64,000 bases of DNA from Sphaerisporangium album. GTDB taxonomy: Bacteria; Actinomycetota; Actinomycetes; Streptosporangiales; Streptosporangiaceae. This document shows positions 47,990 to 56,664 of this stretch, one piece after another. The stretch lies in assembly GCF_003323745.1 (NCBI RefSeq), contig NZ_QOIL01000004.1, forward strand, positions 1 through 64,000, given 5' to 3'. The position numbers and the translations under genes are program-made. Numbering within the stretch: position 1 is the stretch's first letter; the number at the start of each line of letters is the position of its first letter. Below the pieces are notes generated by a model. The model saw only the letters and a program-made list of their open reading frames with translations. It did no database searches and was not told where the DNA came from.

Positions 47990-48954
47990 GGGTTCTGGTA
48001 ACCGGCGGCGCCGGTTTCATCGGGTCACACTATGTCCGCACGGTGCTCACCGGCGGCTACCCGTCGCTGGAGGGCGCGAAGGTCACGGTCCTCGACGCGC
48101 TCACCTACGCGGGCAACCTCGCCAACCTGGAGCCCGTCCAGGGCGGGTTCGAGTTCGTGCACGGCGACGTCTGCGACGCCGCGCTGGTCGCCGAGGTCGT
48201 CGCCGGCCACGACCTGGTGGTCAACTTCGCCGCCGAGTCGCACGTCGACCGGTCGATCGACGGGCCGTCGGCGTTCGTGCGCACCAACGTGCTCGGCACC
48301 CAGACCGTGCTCCAGGCGTGCCGGGACGCGGGCGTCGGCAGGGTCGTCCAGGTGTCCACCGACGAGGTGTACGGGACGGTCGAGGAGGGCTCCTGGAACG
48401 AGGACGCGCCACTCCAGCCGCGCTCGCCGTACTCCGCGGCCAAGGCGGGCGGGGACCTGCTCGCCCGCGCGTACGCCGTGACGTACGGGCTGCCGGTGTC
48501 GATCACGCGCTGCGGCAACAACTACGGGCCGTACCAGTACCCGGAGAAGGCGATCCCGCTGTTCGTCACCAACCTCCTGGAGAGCGGGAAGATCCCGCTG
48601 TACGGGGACGGCCTGAACGTCCGCGACTGGGTGCACGTCGACGACCACTGCCGGGGCATCCAGCTCGTGGCCGAGCGCGGCGAGCCGGGCGAGGTCTACA
48701 ACATCGCCGGCACCGCCGAGCTGACCAACCTGGAGCTGGTCCAGCGCATCCTCGACGAGCTGGGCGCCGACTGGAGCGTGGTCGAGCGCGTGCCGGACCG
48801 CAAGGGGCACGACCGCCGCTACTCCCTGGACGACTCCAGGCTGCGGGCCATGGGGTACGCGCCCGCCACGTCGTTCGAGGAGGGCATCACCGAGACCGTC
48901 CGGTGGTACGCCGACAATCCGTCCTGGTGGAAGCCGCTCAAGGGCGCGCGGTGA
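47986..48954 (+). CDS. rmlB: dTDP-glucose 4,6-dehydratase
   Basis: Converts dTDP-glucose to dTDP-4-keto-6-deoxyglucose. A 322-residue extended SDR with NAD motif VTGGAGFIGSHYVR, FAAESHVDRSIDGP, VSTDEVYGTVEEG (Thr-Asp-Glu catalytic set), PYSAAKAGGDLL (Tyr and Lys) and RCGNNYGPYQYPEKAIPLFV. It overlaps rmlA by 4 nt (ATGA) and rmlD by 4 nt (GTGA). Confidence 0.95.
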   Translation: MRVLVTGGAGFIGSHYVRTVLTGGYPSLEGAKVTVLDALTYAGNLANLEPVQGGFEFVHGDVCDAALVAEVVAGHDLVVNFAAESHVDRSIDGPSAFVRTNVLGTQTVLQACRDAGVGRVVQVSTDEVYGTVEEGSWNEDAPLQPRSPYSAAKAGGDLLARAYAVTYGLPVSITRCGNNYGPYQYPEKAIPLFVTNLLESGKIPLYGDGLNVRDWVHVDDHCRGIQLVAERGEPGEVYNIAGTAELTNLELVQRILDELGADWSVVERVPDRKGHDRRYSLDDSRLRAMGYAPATSFEEGITETVRWYADNPSWWKPLKGAR

Positions 48955-49865
48955 GCCCGATCAGTCCGGGGGGCCGGGCCGGCGAGGGGGGCCGCGTGCT
49001 CGTCACCGGGGCCGCCGGCATGCTCGGGACCGCCGTGGTGGCCGGGCTGGCGGGCGGCGCCGCGTCCGACGTGCTGGCCTTCGGCCGCGACCGGCTCGAC
49101 CTGCGCTACCTGGACGGCGTCCGCGACACCGTCCGGCGCGAGAAGCCGGACACCGTGATCAACTGCGCCGCCTGGACCGCCGTGGACGACGCCGAGACCC
49201 GCGAGATCGACGCGCTCGCGGTCAACGGCAGCGGCGTGCTGGCGCTGGCCGAGGTGTGCGCGGAGGTCGGCGCGCGGCTGGTCCACGTCTCGACCGACTA
49301 CGTCTTCGACGGCAGGGCCGAGACGCCGTACGACGAGGACGCGCCGACCGCGCCGATCAGCGCCTACGGCCGCACCAAGCTCGCCGGGGAGCGCGCCGTC
49401 CTGGAGGTGCTCCCCGAGACGGGGTACGTCGTGCGCACCGCGTGGCTGTACGGCGCGGGCGGGCGCAACTTCGTCCACACGATGATCGGCCTGGAGCGTT
49501 CGCACGACACCGTGAAGGCCGTCGACGACCAGATCGGCCAGCCCACCTGGACCGGCGACCTGGCCGCGCGGCTCGTCGAGCTCGCGCGCGCCGACGCCCC
49601 GCCGGGTGTCTACCACGGCACCGCCTCCGGCGAGGCGACGTGGTACGACCTGGCGCGCGAGGTCTTCACCCTGCTCGGCGCCGACCCCGGCCGGGTGCTG
49701 CCCACCGGGCGCGCGACGTTCGCCCGTCCGGCCGCCCGGCCCGCCTACAGTGTGCTCGGCCACGGCCGCTGGGCCGAGGCGGGGATGCCGCCGCTGCGCC
49801 ACTGGCGCGACGCGCTGCGCGCCGCCTGGCCCTCCATGATCGCGGCGGCCGGGGGCCGGGCCTGA
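48951..49865 (+). CDS. rmlD: dTDP-4-dehydrorhamnose reductase
   Basis: Final reductase of dTDP-L-rhamnose synthesis, 304 residues. VLVTGAAGMLGTAV binds the cofactor; VINCAAWTAVDDAE, VSTDYVFDGRAETPYDED, YGRTKLAGERAVLE (Tyr and Lys) and RTAWLYGAGGRNFV follow. The GTG overlaps rmlB. The epimerase RmlC that should act before it is not encoded in this operon or elsewhere in the window. Confidence 0.92.
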   Translation: MSPISPGGRAGEGGRVLVTGAAGMLGTAVVAGLAGGAASDVLAFGRDRLDLRYLDGVRDTVRREKPDTVINCAAWTAVDDAETREIDALAVNGSGVLALAEVCAEVGARLVHVSTDYVFDGRAETPYDEDAPTAPISAYGRTKLAGERAVLEVLPETGYVVRTAWLYGAGGRNFVHTMIGLERSHDTVKAVDDQIGQPTWTGDLAARLVELARADAPPGVYHGTASGEATWYDLAREVFTLLGADPGRVLPTGRATFARPAARPAYSVLGHGRWAEAGMPPLRHWRDALRAAWPSMIAAAGGRA

Positions 49866-51130
49866 TGTACCTGTCCGAGACGCGCCGGACGGACGCCCAG
49901 GCGAACCCCGGCGCCGATGACGCGGCGGCCCCGCCGCCCGGCCGCACGGCGACCACGCGGGTGCTCGCAGGGAACGTCGTCGCGCTCGGCATGGTCAGCC
50001 TGCTCACCGACGTCTCCTCGGAGATGGTGACGGCGATCCTGCCCCTCTACCTCTTCTACCAGCTCAGCCTGAACCCGGCGCAGTTCGGCCTGCTGGACGG
50101 CCTCTACACCGGCGCGACCGCCGTGCTGCGCCTGGTGGGCGGGCACGTCGCCGACCGGTTCCGCAGCCGCAAGCTGGTGGCGGGCGCCGGGTACGGCCTG
50201 TCGGCGGTGGTCAAGCTCGGGTACCTCGCCGCCGGGCGCTCCGTGCCGCTCATCGGCCTGATGATCGGCCTGGACCGCACCGGCAAGGGCCTGCGCACCG
50301 CGCCCCGGGACGCGATGATCTCGCTGAGCGCGCCGCCGGAGGCGCAGGGCCGCGCGTTCGGCCTGCACCGGGCCATGGACACCGCGGGCGCGCTCATGGG
50401 GCCGCTCGTCGCGTTCGGCGTGGTCGCGGCCGTCGGCAGCGCCTACGACGCGGTGTTCGTGGTCAGCTTCTGCGTCGCCCTGCTCGGCGTGCTGGTGCTC
50501 GTGCTGTTCGTCCGCGAGCCCGGCGGCCCCGCGCGGGAGCGTCCCAAGGTCTCGCTGCGCGACACCGTCACCCTGCTGCGGGACCGGCCGTACCGGCGGG
50601 TGCTGGTCGCCATGGTGCCGCTGTCGATCGCCACCGTCAGCGACTCCTTCCTCTATCTGGTGGTGCAGCGCGGGGCCGGGCTGGACGCGGGCTGGCTGCC
50701 GCTGCTGCCCGTCGCCGTCTCGGCGGCCTACCTGCTCGCCGCCGTGCCGTTCGGCCGTCTCGCCGACCGGGTGGGCCGCTCCACCGTCGTGATCGGCGGG
50801 TACGCCGCCCTGCTGGCCTGCTACGCGCTGCTCCTGCTGCCGCAGGGCCCGGTGGTCCTGGTCGCGGTGCTCGTGCTGCGCGGCCTGTCGTACGCGGCGA
50901 CCGACGGCGTGGTGAGCGCGCTCGCCGGGCCCCTGCTGCCCGAGGAGCGCCGGGCCACCGGCCTCGCGGTCGTCCAGACCGGCCAGGCGCTCGGCGCGAT
51001 GGCCGCCTCCTGGGCCTTCGGCGTGCTGTGGACGGCCCAGGGCTCGCGGGCCGCCGTCACGGTGATGGCCGCCGGGCTCTGCCTGGCCCTTGCCGTCGCC
51101 GTCCCCCTGCTCAGGAAGGCACGCGCGTGA
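49865..51130 (+). CDS. Major facilitator superfamily transporter
   Basis: A 421-residue protein with about 12 membrane segments. The loop motifs GGHVADRFRSRKL and FGRLADRVGRSTVV are MFS motif A forms. LDRTGKGLRTAPRDAMIS is a segment shared by a subgroup of actinobacterial MFS proteins. Its place inside the glycan operon (TGATG overlap with rmlD, GTGA overlap with the next gene) suggests a role in exporting or supplying the glycan pathway. It is not a standard Wzx flippase. Confidence 0.88.
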   Translation: MYLSETRRTDAQANPGADDAAAPPPGRTATTRVLAGNVVALGMVSLLTDVSSEMVTAILPLYLFYQLSLNPAQFGLLDGLYTGATAVLRLVGGHVADRFRSRKLVAGAGYGLSAVVKLGYLAAGRSVPLIGLMIGLDRTGKGLRTAPRDAMISLSAPPEAQGRAFGLHRAMDTAGALMGPLVAFGVVAAVGSAYDAVFVVSFCVALLGVLVLVLFVREPGGPARERPKVSLRDTVTLLRDRPYRRVLVAMVPLSIATVSDSFLYLVVQRGAGLDAGWLPLLPVAVSAAYLLAAVPFGRLADRVGRSTVVIGGYAALLACYALLLLPQGPVVLVAVLVLRGLSYAATDGVVSALAGPLLPEERRATGLAVVQTGQALGAMAASWAFGVLWTAQGSRAAVTVMAAGLCLALAVAVPLLRKARA

Positions 51131-52071
51131 ACCTGTCCGTGATCATCGTGACGTACCGCAGCGGCGGCTACATCGCCCGCTGTCTCGCGGCCGTCGAGCG
51201 CGCCGCCAAAGCCGTGGACGCCGAGGTGATCGTCGTCGACAACAACTCGCCCGACGACACGGTAGAGGTGGTCCAGGCCGCCGCGCCGTGGGCGCGCGTG
51301 GTCGCCCGGCAGGAGAACGGCGGCTTCGCCGAGGGCTGCGTGGCCGGGGCCGAGGTCGCGCGGGGACGTCACCTCGTCTTCGTCAACCCCGACGCCGAGG
51401 TCCGGCCCGACGCGTTCGCCGAGCTGCTCGCCTGCGCCGCGCGCCACCCGCGCGCGGGCATCGTCGGCGGGCGCTGCGTCACCGAGGCCGGCGACAACGA
51501 CCCCCGCTCCTGGTGGGGACGGCCGACGCCGTGGTCGGCGCTGTGCTTCGCCACCGGCCTGTCCACCGCCTTCCCCGGCAGCTCGCTGTTCGACCCCGAG
51601 TCGCCGGTCACCTGGACCGGCGAGCGGCGGGTGCCGATCGTCACCGGCGCGCTCATGCTCGTCGACCGCCGGCTGTGGGACGAGGTGGGCGGGTTCGACA
51701 CGCACATCTTCATGTACGGCGAGGACGCCGACCTGTGCCTGCGCGCGCGGGCCGCCGGCTACCGGCCCATGGTCACCGACCGGGCCGTGTTCGTGCACCC
51801 CGGCGGCCTGTCGTCCTCCAGCCTGAACAAGCTCGTGCTGCTGTTCACCGGCAAGGTGACCGTGGTGCGCCGCCACTTCCCGCGCGGCCTGCGCGCGGCC
51901 GGGGTGTTCCTGCTGCTGTTCGGGGTCTGGCTGCGCGGCACGCTGAGCCGCCGGGTGTCGTCCCCGGACGCCGACCGGCAGGGACGCCCGACGGCGCGCG
52001 GCGGCGACTGGGCCGAGCTGTGGGCGCTTCGCGCCAAGTGGTCCGGGGGCTGGGATGCCCGCGGGGCCTGA
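51127..52071 (+). CDS. Family 2 glycosyltransferase, rhamnosyltransferase-like
   Basis: A 314-residue GT-A enzyme: NLSVIIVTYRSGGYIARCLA, VIVVDNNSPDDT, QENGGFAEGC, FVNPDAEVRPDAF (metal-binding acid pair region) and FMYGEDADLCLRARAAGYRP. The C-terminal hydrophobic helix (AAGVFLLLFGVWLRG) would hold it at the membrane. The match to WbbL-like dTDP-rhamnosyltransferases plus the rml genes makes rhamnose the likely donor sugar. The GTG overlaps the MFS gene. Confidence 0.88.
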   Translation: MNLSVIIVTYRSGGYIARCLAAVERAAKAVDAEVIVVDNNSPDDTVEVVQAAAPWARVVARQENGGFAEGCVAGAEVARGRHLVFVNPDAEVRPDAFAELLACAARHPRAGIVGGRCVTEAGDNDPRSWWGRPTPWSALCFATGLSTAFPGSSLFDPESPVTWTGERRVPIVTGALMLVDRRLWDEVGGFDTHIFMYGEDADLCLRARAAGYRPMVTDRAVFVHPGGLSSSSLNKLVLLFTGKVTVVRRHFPRGLRAAGVFLLLFGVWLRGTLSRRVSSPDADRQGRPTARGGDWAELWALRAKWSGGWDARGA

Positions 52072-52128
52072 CACCGACGTTTCACCATCGAGTAGTCACA
52101 TGAGATCGAAGGGTTGGGGTGGTGGGCG

Positions 52129-53307
52129 ATGACTCGCCATGAGGGTCGTCTCGGCGCGCTCGCCGAGGTCGACGCGTCCGCGGCGGAGCTGGCCGACCGC
52201 ATGGTCGGCCTTTCGGTCCGCGGGCTTCCTCCCGGTTACGTCAACGGTGAGTTCGTCTTCACCAGGAGGGGAAGGCTCGGCGCCGACGGCGGCTGGACGG
52301 CCGTCCCGGAGGGCCGCAGCGTGCGCTACAGCGCGATCGTCGCCCTCGGCGTGGCCCCGTTGCCGCGGGACGGGCAGCGCGCCGCCCTGGCCGGCGATCT
52401 TGTGGGCGACCTGGTGGGCAACCTCGTCCGCGGGCTCCCGGGCGTGACCAACCTCGGCGACGTGGCCCTGATCACGTGGGCCGCCGCCGAGACCGGGCAC
52501 GCGGGGCTGGAGCAGGGCCTCGCGCGGCTCGCCGAGCTGGAGGCGGGCCTGCGCGAGGGCGAGCCGGTGTACACGGTCGAGGCGGCGTGGGCGCTGGCCG
52601 CGCTGGTCGCCGCGCACCGCGCAGGCCCCGGCGCCGAGCTGGAGAAGCGGCTCGCCCGCGCCCGCGAGCGGCTGCTGACCGGGCTCGGCGACGACCGGCT
52701 GTACCGGCACGTCATCGGCCCCGCGTCCTGGTACCGCGCCCACGTCGGCTGCTTCGCCGACCAGGTGTACCCGCTGCAGGCCCTGTCCCGCCTGCACGCC
52801 CACACCGGCGACCAGGCGGCCCTGCGCGCGGCCGAGCGCATCGCCGCGGGCATCTGCTCCGCCCAGGGTGAGCACGGCCAGTGGTGGTGGCACTACGACG
52901 CCCGCACCGGCGGCGTGGTCGAGGGCTACCCGGTGTACAGCGTCCACCAGCTGTCCATGGCCCCGATGGCGCTGCTGGACCTCGCGGACGCGGGCGGCAC
53001 CTCCTATATGAAGGAGATCGCGCTCGGCCTGCACTGGATGACCTCGCGTCCGGAGATCGACGACGAGCTGATCATCGAGGAGCTGGACCTGACCTGGCGC
53101 AAGGCCGCCAGGGACGACCCCAAGAAGATCGTCCGCGGCGTCCGCGCCGTGGCCACCGCGATCAACCAGGGGTCCCGGCTCGGCGTCCTCGACCGCATCT
53201 ACCCGCCGCTCGCCGTCGACCGCGAGTGCCGTCCGTACGAGCTCGGGTGGCTGCTGTACGCGTGGCTGTTCTCGCTGCCCCGTGACGTGCCCGGCGGCGC
53301 CCGATGA
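52129..53307 (+). CDS. Alpha-helical (toroid-like) protein of the polysaccharide operon, function unknown
   Basis: A 392-residue protein made of repeated helix pairs with aromatic loops: TNLGDVALITWAAAETG, VEAAWALAALVAAH, HVGCFADQVYPLQALSRLHA, HGQWWWHYDARTGGVVEGYP, VYSVHQLSMAPMALLDLADA and YELGWLLYAWLFSLP. This is the pattern of (alpha/alpha)6 barrel enzymes acting on polysaccharides (lyases, epimerases, hydrolases). No export signal is seen, so it may act in the cytoplasm or on lipid-linked intermediates. It lies between two glycosyltransferases with a 4-nt overlap to the second. Confidence 0.65.
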   Translation: MTRHEGRLGALAEVDASAAELADRMVGLSVRGLPPGYVNGEFVFTRRGRLGADGGWTAVPEGRSVRYSAIVALGVAPLPRDGQRAALAGDLVGDLVGNLVRGLPGVTNLGDVALITWAAAETGHAGLEQGLARLAELEAGLREGEPVYTVEAAWALAALVAAHRAGPGAELEKRLARARERLLTGLGDDRLYRHVIGPASWYRAHVGCFADQVYPLQALSRLHAHTGDQAALRAAERIAAGICSAQGEHGQWWWHYDARTGGVVEGYPVYSVHQLSMAPMALLDLADAGGTSYMKEIALGLHWMTSRPEIDDELIIEELDLTWRKAARDDPKKIVRGVRAVATAINQGSRLGVLDRIYPPLAVDRECRPYELGWLLYAWLFSLPRDVPGGAR

Positions 53308-54071
53308 CCGGCCTCGCGCCGCGCTCGGCGATCCTCGGCATGTCGCTGGACGCGCTCACCATGGAGCAGACCGTCGCCCGGTGCGTCACCGCGGTCGAGA
53401 ACCGCGAGAACCTCACCATCGGCGTGGTCAACGCGGCCAAGGCCGTCCGCATGCGCGAGGACGCGGCGCTGCGCGACTCGGTGGTGTCCTGCGACCTGGT
53501 CGTGGCCGACGGGCAGGCCGTCGTGTGGGCGTCGCGCATCCTCGGCAGGCCGCTGCCCGAGCGGGTCGCGGGCATCGACCTGTTCACCTCGCTCATGGCG
53601 GAGGGCGCGCGGCGCGGGCACCGGGCGTACTTCCTCGGGGCGCGGCCGGAGGTGCTGGAGCGCGTCGTCGAGCGGGTGCGCGCGACCTACCCGGGCCTGG
53701 TCGTCGCGGGCGCCCGCGACGGGTACTTCACCGACGAGGAGGCCCCGTTCGTCGCCGCCGAGATCGGCGGCTCCCGGCCCGACCTGCTGTTCCTCGGCAT
53801 GACCTCGCCCAAGAAGGAGATCTTCTGCGCGCGGTACGCCGACGACATCAAGGCGGGCGTCATCCACGGCGTCGGCGGGTCGTTCGACGTGTTCGCCGGG
53901 AAGGTCCGCCGGGCCCCCGCCGTCTGGCAGCGGCTCGGCATGGAATGGCTGTACCGGTTCCTGCAGGAGCCCGTCCGGCTCGGCCCGCGCTACCTGTCCA
54001 CCAACACCAAGTTCGCCTGGATGGTGGTGAAGGAGTACGTCCAGGGCCTCGGGCGCGGACGTAGGGGGTGA
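53304..54071 (+). CDS. WecG/TagA/CpsF-family glycosyltransferase
   Basis: A 255-residue GT26 enzyme, usually adding N-acetylmannosamine(-uronate) or another sugar to a lipid-linked intermediate. Signature regions: VVNAAKAVRMRED, VADGQAVVWASRILGRPLPE, RVAGIDLF, FLGMTSPKKEIFCARY, GVGGSFDVFAGKVRRAP and RLGMEWLYRFLQEPVR. Overlaps the upstream gene (ATGA). Last gene of the operon that starts at 45,459. Confidence 0.92.
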   Translation: MTGLAPRSAILGMSLDALTMEQTVARCVTAVENRENLTIGVVNAAKAVRMREDAALRDSVVSCDLVVADGQAVVWASRILGRPLPERVAGIDLFTSLMAEGARRGHRAYFLGARPEVLERVVERVRATYPGLVVAGARDGYFTDEEAPFVAAEIGGSRPDLLFLGMTSPKKEIFCARYADDIKAGVIHGVGGSFDVFAGKVRRAPAVWQRLGMEWLYRFLQEPVRLGPRYLSTNTKFAWMVVKEYVQGLGRGRRG

Positions 54072-54075
54072 CCCC

Positions 54076-54918
54076 TCAGGTCCTGCTGCTCTCGTCCCGC
54101 AGCCACGTGGTGTAGTCCTTGGCCTTCACCGCGCGGCGCGCCCGCGCCCGCGCGACCAGCGTGACGGTCAGGAACACCGCGAGGTGGGGCAGAAGCCACG
54201 GCGCGCGGCCCGCGATGCCCGCCAGGTCGCGCAGGCCCGTCCGCGCCTCCTGGCCCGGCATCGGGCCCTGCTCGATCTCGGCCACCACCGTCACCGCGCG
54301 CACCCGGCGGCGCAGCAGGTCGCCCAGCGTGCGGGGCGGGTGGATGACGGCGCTCGCCGCGCGCACCACCCGCCGCTCGCCGGGGGCGAACGCGAGCGAC
54401 GCGGCGAGGTCGTCACCCATGACGGGCGGCAGGTCCATGAGGCGGCGGTTGCCCTCCCGCGACACCGCGATCACGCCACGCCCGAACAGGCCCTCCCGGA
54501 CGGCCGGCAGCCGCGTCCACACCGCGTAGTACGCCCGCACCGGCCAGGGACGGTCGCGCAGCGCCAGCGCGCGCTCCGGGGCGGCCGCGAGCGGGCCGCC
54601 GGGCGCGGCCAGGACGTCGCGCAGCGCGCGCACGTCCGCCGTGCCGACCTGCACGTCCGCGTCCACGTAGACGCGCGGGTGCGCGGCCGCGGCCTCGTCG
54701 CCGAGGCGCAGCGCCTCGCGCTTGGAGGGGATCTCGGTCTCGACCACGCGGACGCCCGCGAACCCGCGGGCCACGCCCGCCGTGTCGTCGTCGCAGCCGT
54801 TGGCCACCACGACCACGTCGAACTCCCCGTCCTCAGCCTCCGCGAGCAGGCTCGTCAGGAGTCGGCCGATTACCCGGGCTTCGTTGTGTGCCGGGATGAT
54901 TACGCTCGCGCTTGGCAT
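54076..54918 (-). CDS. Family 2 glycosyltransferase
   Basis: A 280-residue GT-A enzyme: ASVIIPAHNEARVIGRLLTS, VVVVANGCDDDTAG, EIPSKREALRLGDEAA, VYVDADVQVGTADV and MGDDLAASLAF. A C-terminal hydrophobic segment (WLLPHLAVFLTVTLVARARA) suggests membrane association. The ATG at 54918 is chosen because it begins the domain directly. It is oriented against the operon, with only 32 bp between its start and that of the acyltransferase gene. Confidence 0.88.
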   Translation of the reverse strand: MPSASVIIPAHNEARVIGRLLTSLLAEAEDGEFDVVVVANGCDDDTAGVARGFAGVRVVETEIPSKREALRLGDEAAAAHPRVYVDADVQVGTADVRALRDVLAAPGGPLAAAPERALALRDRPWPVRAYYAVWTRLPAVREGLFGRGVIAVSREGNRRLMDLPPVMGDDLAASLAFAPGERRVVRAASAVIHPPRTLGDLLRRRVRAVTVVAEIEQGPMPGQEARTGLRDLAGIAGRAPWLLPHLAVFLTVTLVARARARRAVKAKDYTTWLRDESSRT

Positions 54919-54950
54919 AGTTCCGAAGTATCCACCCTGAGGGGGAATGT

Positions 54951-55586
54951 GTGATGACAGAACCGCGAATCGCACCCACCGCCGACGTGGACCCAAGCGC
55001 CAAGATCGGTGCGGACAGCGCGGTCTGGCATTTGGCGCAGGTACGCGAGGGCGCCGTCCTCGGTGAGGGGTGCATTCTCGGCCGCGGCGCCTACGTCGGC
55101 CCGGGGGTTCGGATGGGTGACCGCGTCAAGCTCCAGAACTACGCGCTGGTGTACGAGCCGGCCGTGCTGGAGGACGGCGTGTTCATCGGCCCGGCCGCCG
55201 TGCTCACCAACGACGTGTACCCACGCTCCACCGACGTGGACGGCGCGCTCAAGCGCGACGGCGACTGGACCGCCGAGGGGGTCGTCGTCCGCGCGGGCGC
55301 CTCCGTCGGCGCGCGCGCCGTGGTCGTCGCCGGGCGGACGATCGGCCGCCACGCGCTGGTCGCGGCCGGCGCGGTCGTCACCAAGGACGTGCCGGACTTC
55401 GCGCTCGTGGCGGGCGTGCCCGCGCGGCGCATCGGCTGGGTCGGGCGCGCGGGGGTGACGCTGGAGGAGGCCTCGGGCGGCTGGCGCTGCCCCGCCACGG
55501 GCGAGCTGTACGCCGAGCACGACGGCGTCCTCAGCGGGCCGCGAGCCGCGCTGCCCGGCGCCGAGCCAGGGGAAGCGCCCGCGTGA
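54951..55586 (+). CDS. Left-handed beta-helix acyltransferase (WbpD/WlbB-like N-acetyltransferase)
   Basis: A 211-residue hexapeptide-repeat protein: PTADVDPSAKIGADSAVWHL, GEGCILGRGAYVGPGVRMGD, FIGPAAVLTNDVYPRS (where WbpD-like enzymes place their loop) and ALVAAGAVVTKDVPDFALVA. This fits UDP-sugar 3-amino N-acetyltransferases or sugar O-acetyltransferases. Two tandem ATG codons start the gene; GAGGGGGA lies upstream. The stop overlaps the next gene (GTGA). Confidence 0.87.
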   Translation: MMTEPRIAPTADVDPSAKIGADSAVWHLAQVREGAVLGEGCILGRGAYVGPGVRMGDRVKLQNYALVYEPAVLEDGVFIGPAAVLTNDVYPRSTDVDGALKRDGDWTAEGVVVRAGASVGARAVVVAGRTIGRHALVAAGAVVTKDVPDFALVAGVPARRIGWVGRAGVTLEEASGGWRCPATGELYAEHDGVLSGPRAALPGAEPGEAPA

Positions 55587-56599
55587 ACGTCTCCGGCCTT
55601 TCCACCCGGGCGCGGGTGGCCGTCCTGGTCGCCGCGGTCGTGGTCCTCGCCGCCGCGGGCACGGTGTACGTCCTGCGCGCCCGCGCAGAGACGCCCGCCG
55701 CCGCTCCACCGCCGGCCTCCGGCGCGACGCCCGTGCCGAGCGCGACGACCCTGGAGCGGGGCGCGCTGATGACCGTCGGCGCCGGTCCCTCGGCCGACAG
55801 CGGCATGGTGCGCGCCGCGCCCGCCCAGGGCGAGGGCCGTCCCCGCACGACGGGCCTGCGCTGCAAGCGGTTCTACGCCGCCGCGGGCACCGGCGTGTGC
55901 CTGCGCGTCGGCGAGACCCTCACCATCGGCTCGGAGGCCATCGTCCTCGACGACCACCTGCGCGAGCTGCGGCGCGTCCCCCTCGCGGGAATCCCTAGCA
56001 GGGCGCGCGTCTCGGCGAGCGGGCGCATGGTGGCCTGGACGTTCTTCGTCTCCGGCGACTCCTACCTCAGCGTCGGCTTCTCCACCCGCGCCGGAATCCT
56101 GGACACCCGCACCGGCACGCTGGTCAAGAGCCTGGAGGACTTCACGCTCCGCAAGGACGGCCGCGTCCACTCCGCCGTCGACCTGAACTACTGGGGGGTG
56201 ACCTTCGCCTCCGACGACAACCGCTTCTACGCGACGGTCTCCACGGGCGGCAGGACCTACCTCGTCCAGGGCGACTTCGCGGCGCGCGGGATGCGCGTCC
56301 TGCGGGAGAACGCCGAATGCCCCTCGCTGTCCCCGGACGGCACGCGCCTCGTCTACAAGAAGCGGGTCGGGGGCGCGAGCGATCCGTGGCGGCTGTACAC
56401 GCTGGACCTCGCGAGCGGCAGGGAGACGGCGCTCGCCGAGCCCGCCAACGTGGACGACCAGGCCGCGTGGCTCGACGACCGCACGGTCATGTACAGCAAG
56501 CTGCGCGGCGACAGCTCGGACGTGTGGGCGGTGCCGGCCGACGGGTCGGGACGCCCGGAGCTGCTGGCGCGCGACGCGTTCTCACCCGCGGCCACCTGA
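55583..56599 (+). CDS. Membrane-anchored extracytoplasmic protein with a WD40/TolB-like propeller
   Basis: A 338-residue protein. An N-terminal helix (VAVLVAAVVVLAAAGTVYVL) anchors it, an Ala/Pro linker follows, and from ~90 on there are blade-like repeats ending in SPDGTRLVYKK, WRLYTLDLASGRETALAEPA and SSDVWAVPADGSG. The pattern resembles TolB/PD40 propellers that bind proteins or glycans. Coupled to the acyltransferase by a GTGA overlap. Confidence 0.72.
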   Translation: MNVSGLSTRARVAVLVAAVVVLAAAGTVYVLRARAETPAAAPPPASGATPVPSATTLERGALMTVGAGPSADSGMVRAAPAQGEGRPRTTGLRCKRFYAAAGTGVCLRVGETLTIGSEAIVLDDHLRELRRVPLAGIPSRARVSASGRMVAWTFFVSGDSYLSVGFSTRAGILDTRTGTLVKSLEDFTLRKDGRVHSAVDLNYWGVTFASDDNRFYATVSTGGRTYLVQGDFAARGMRVLRENAECPSLSPDGTRLVYKKRVGGASDPWRLYTLDLASGRETALAEPANVDDQAAWLDDRTVMYSKLRGDSSDVWAVPADGSGRPELLARDAFSPAAT

Positions 56600-56664
56600 G
56601 CTGTGCCTATGGCCTCGCTTCGCTCGGCGGTTCGGGGCGCCTGAGAGTCGGTGCCCCGAACGGG

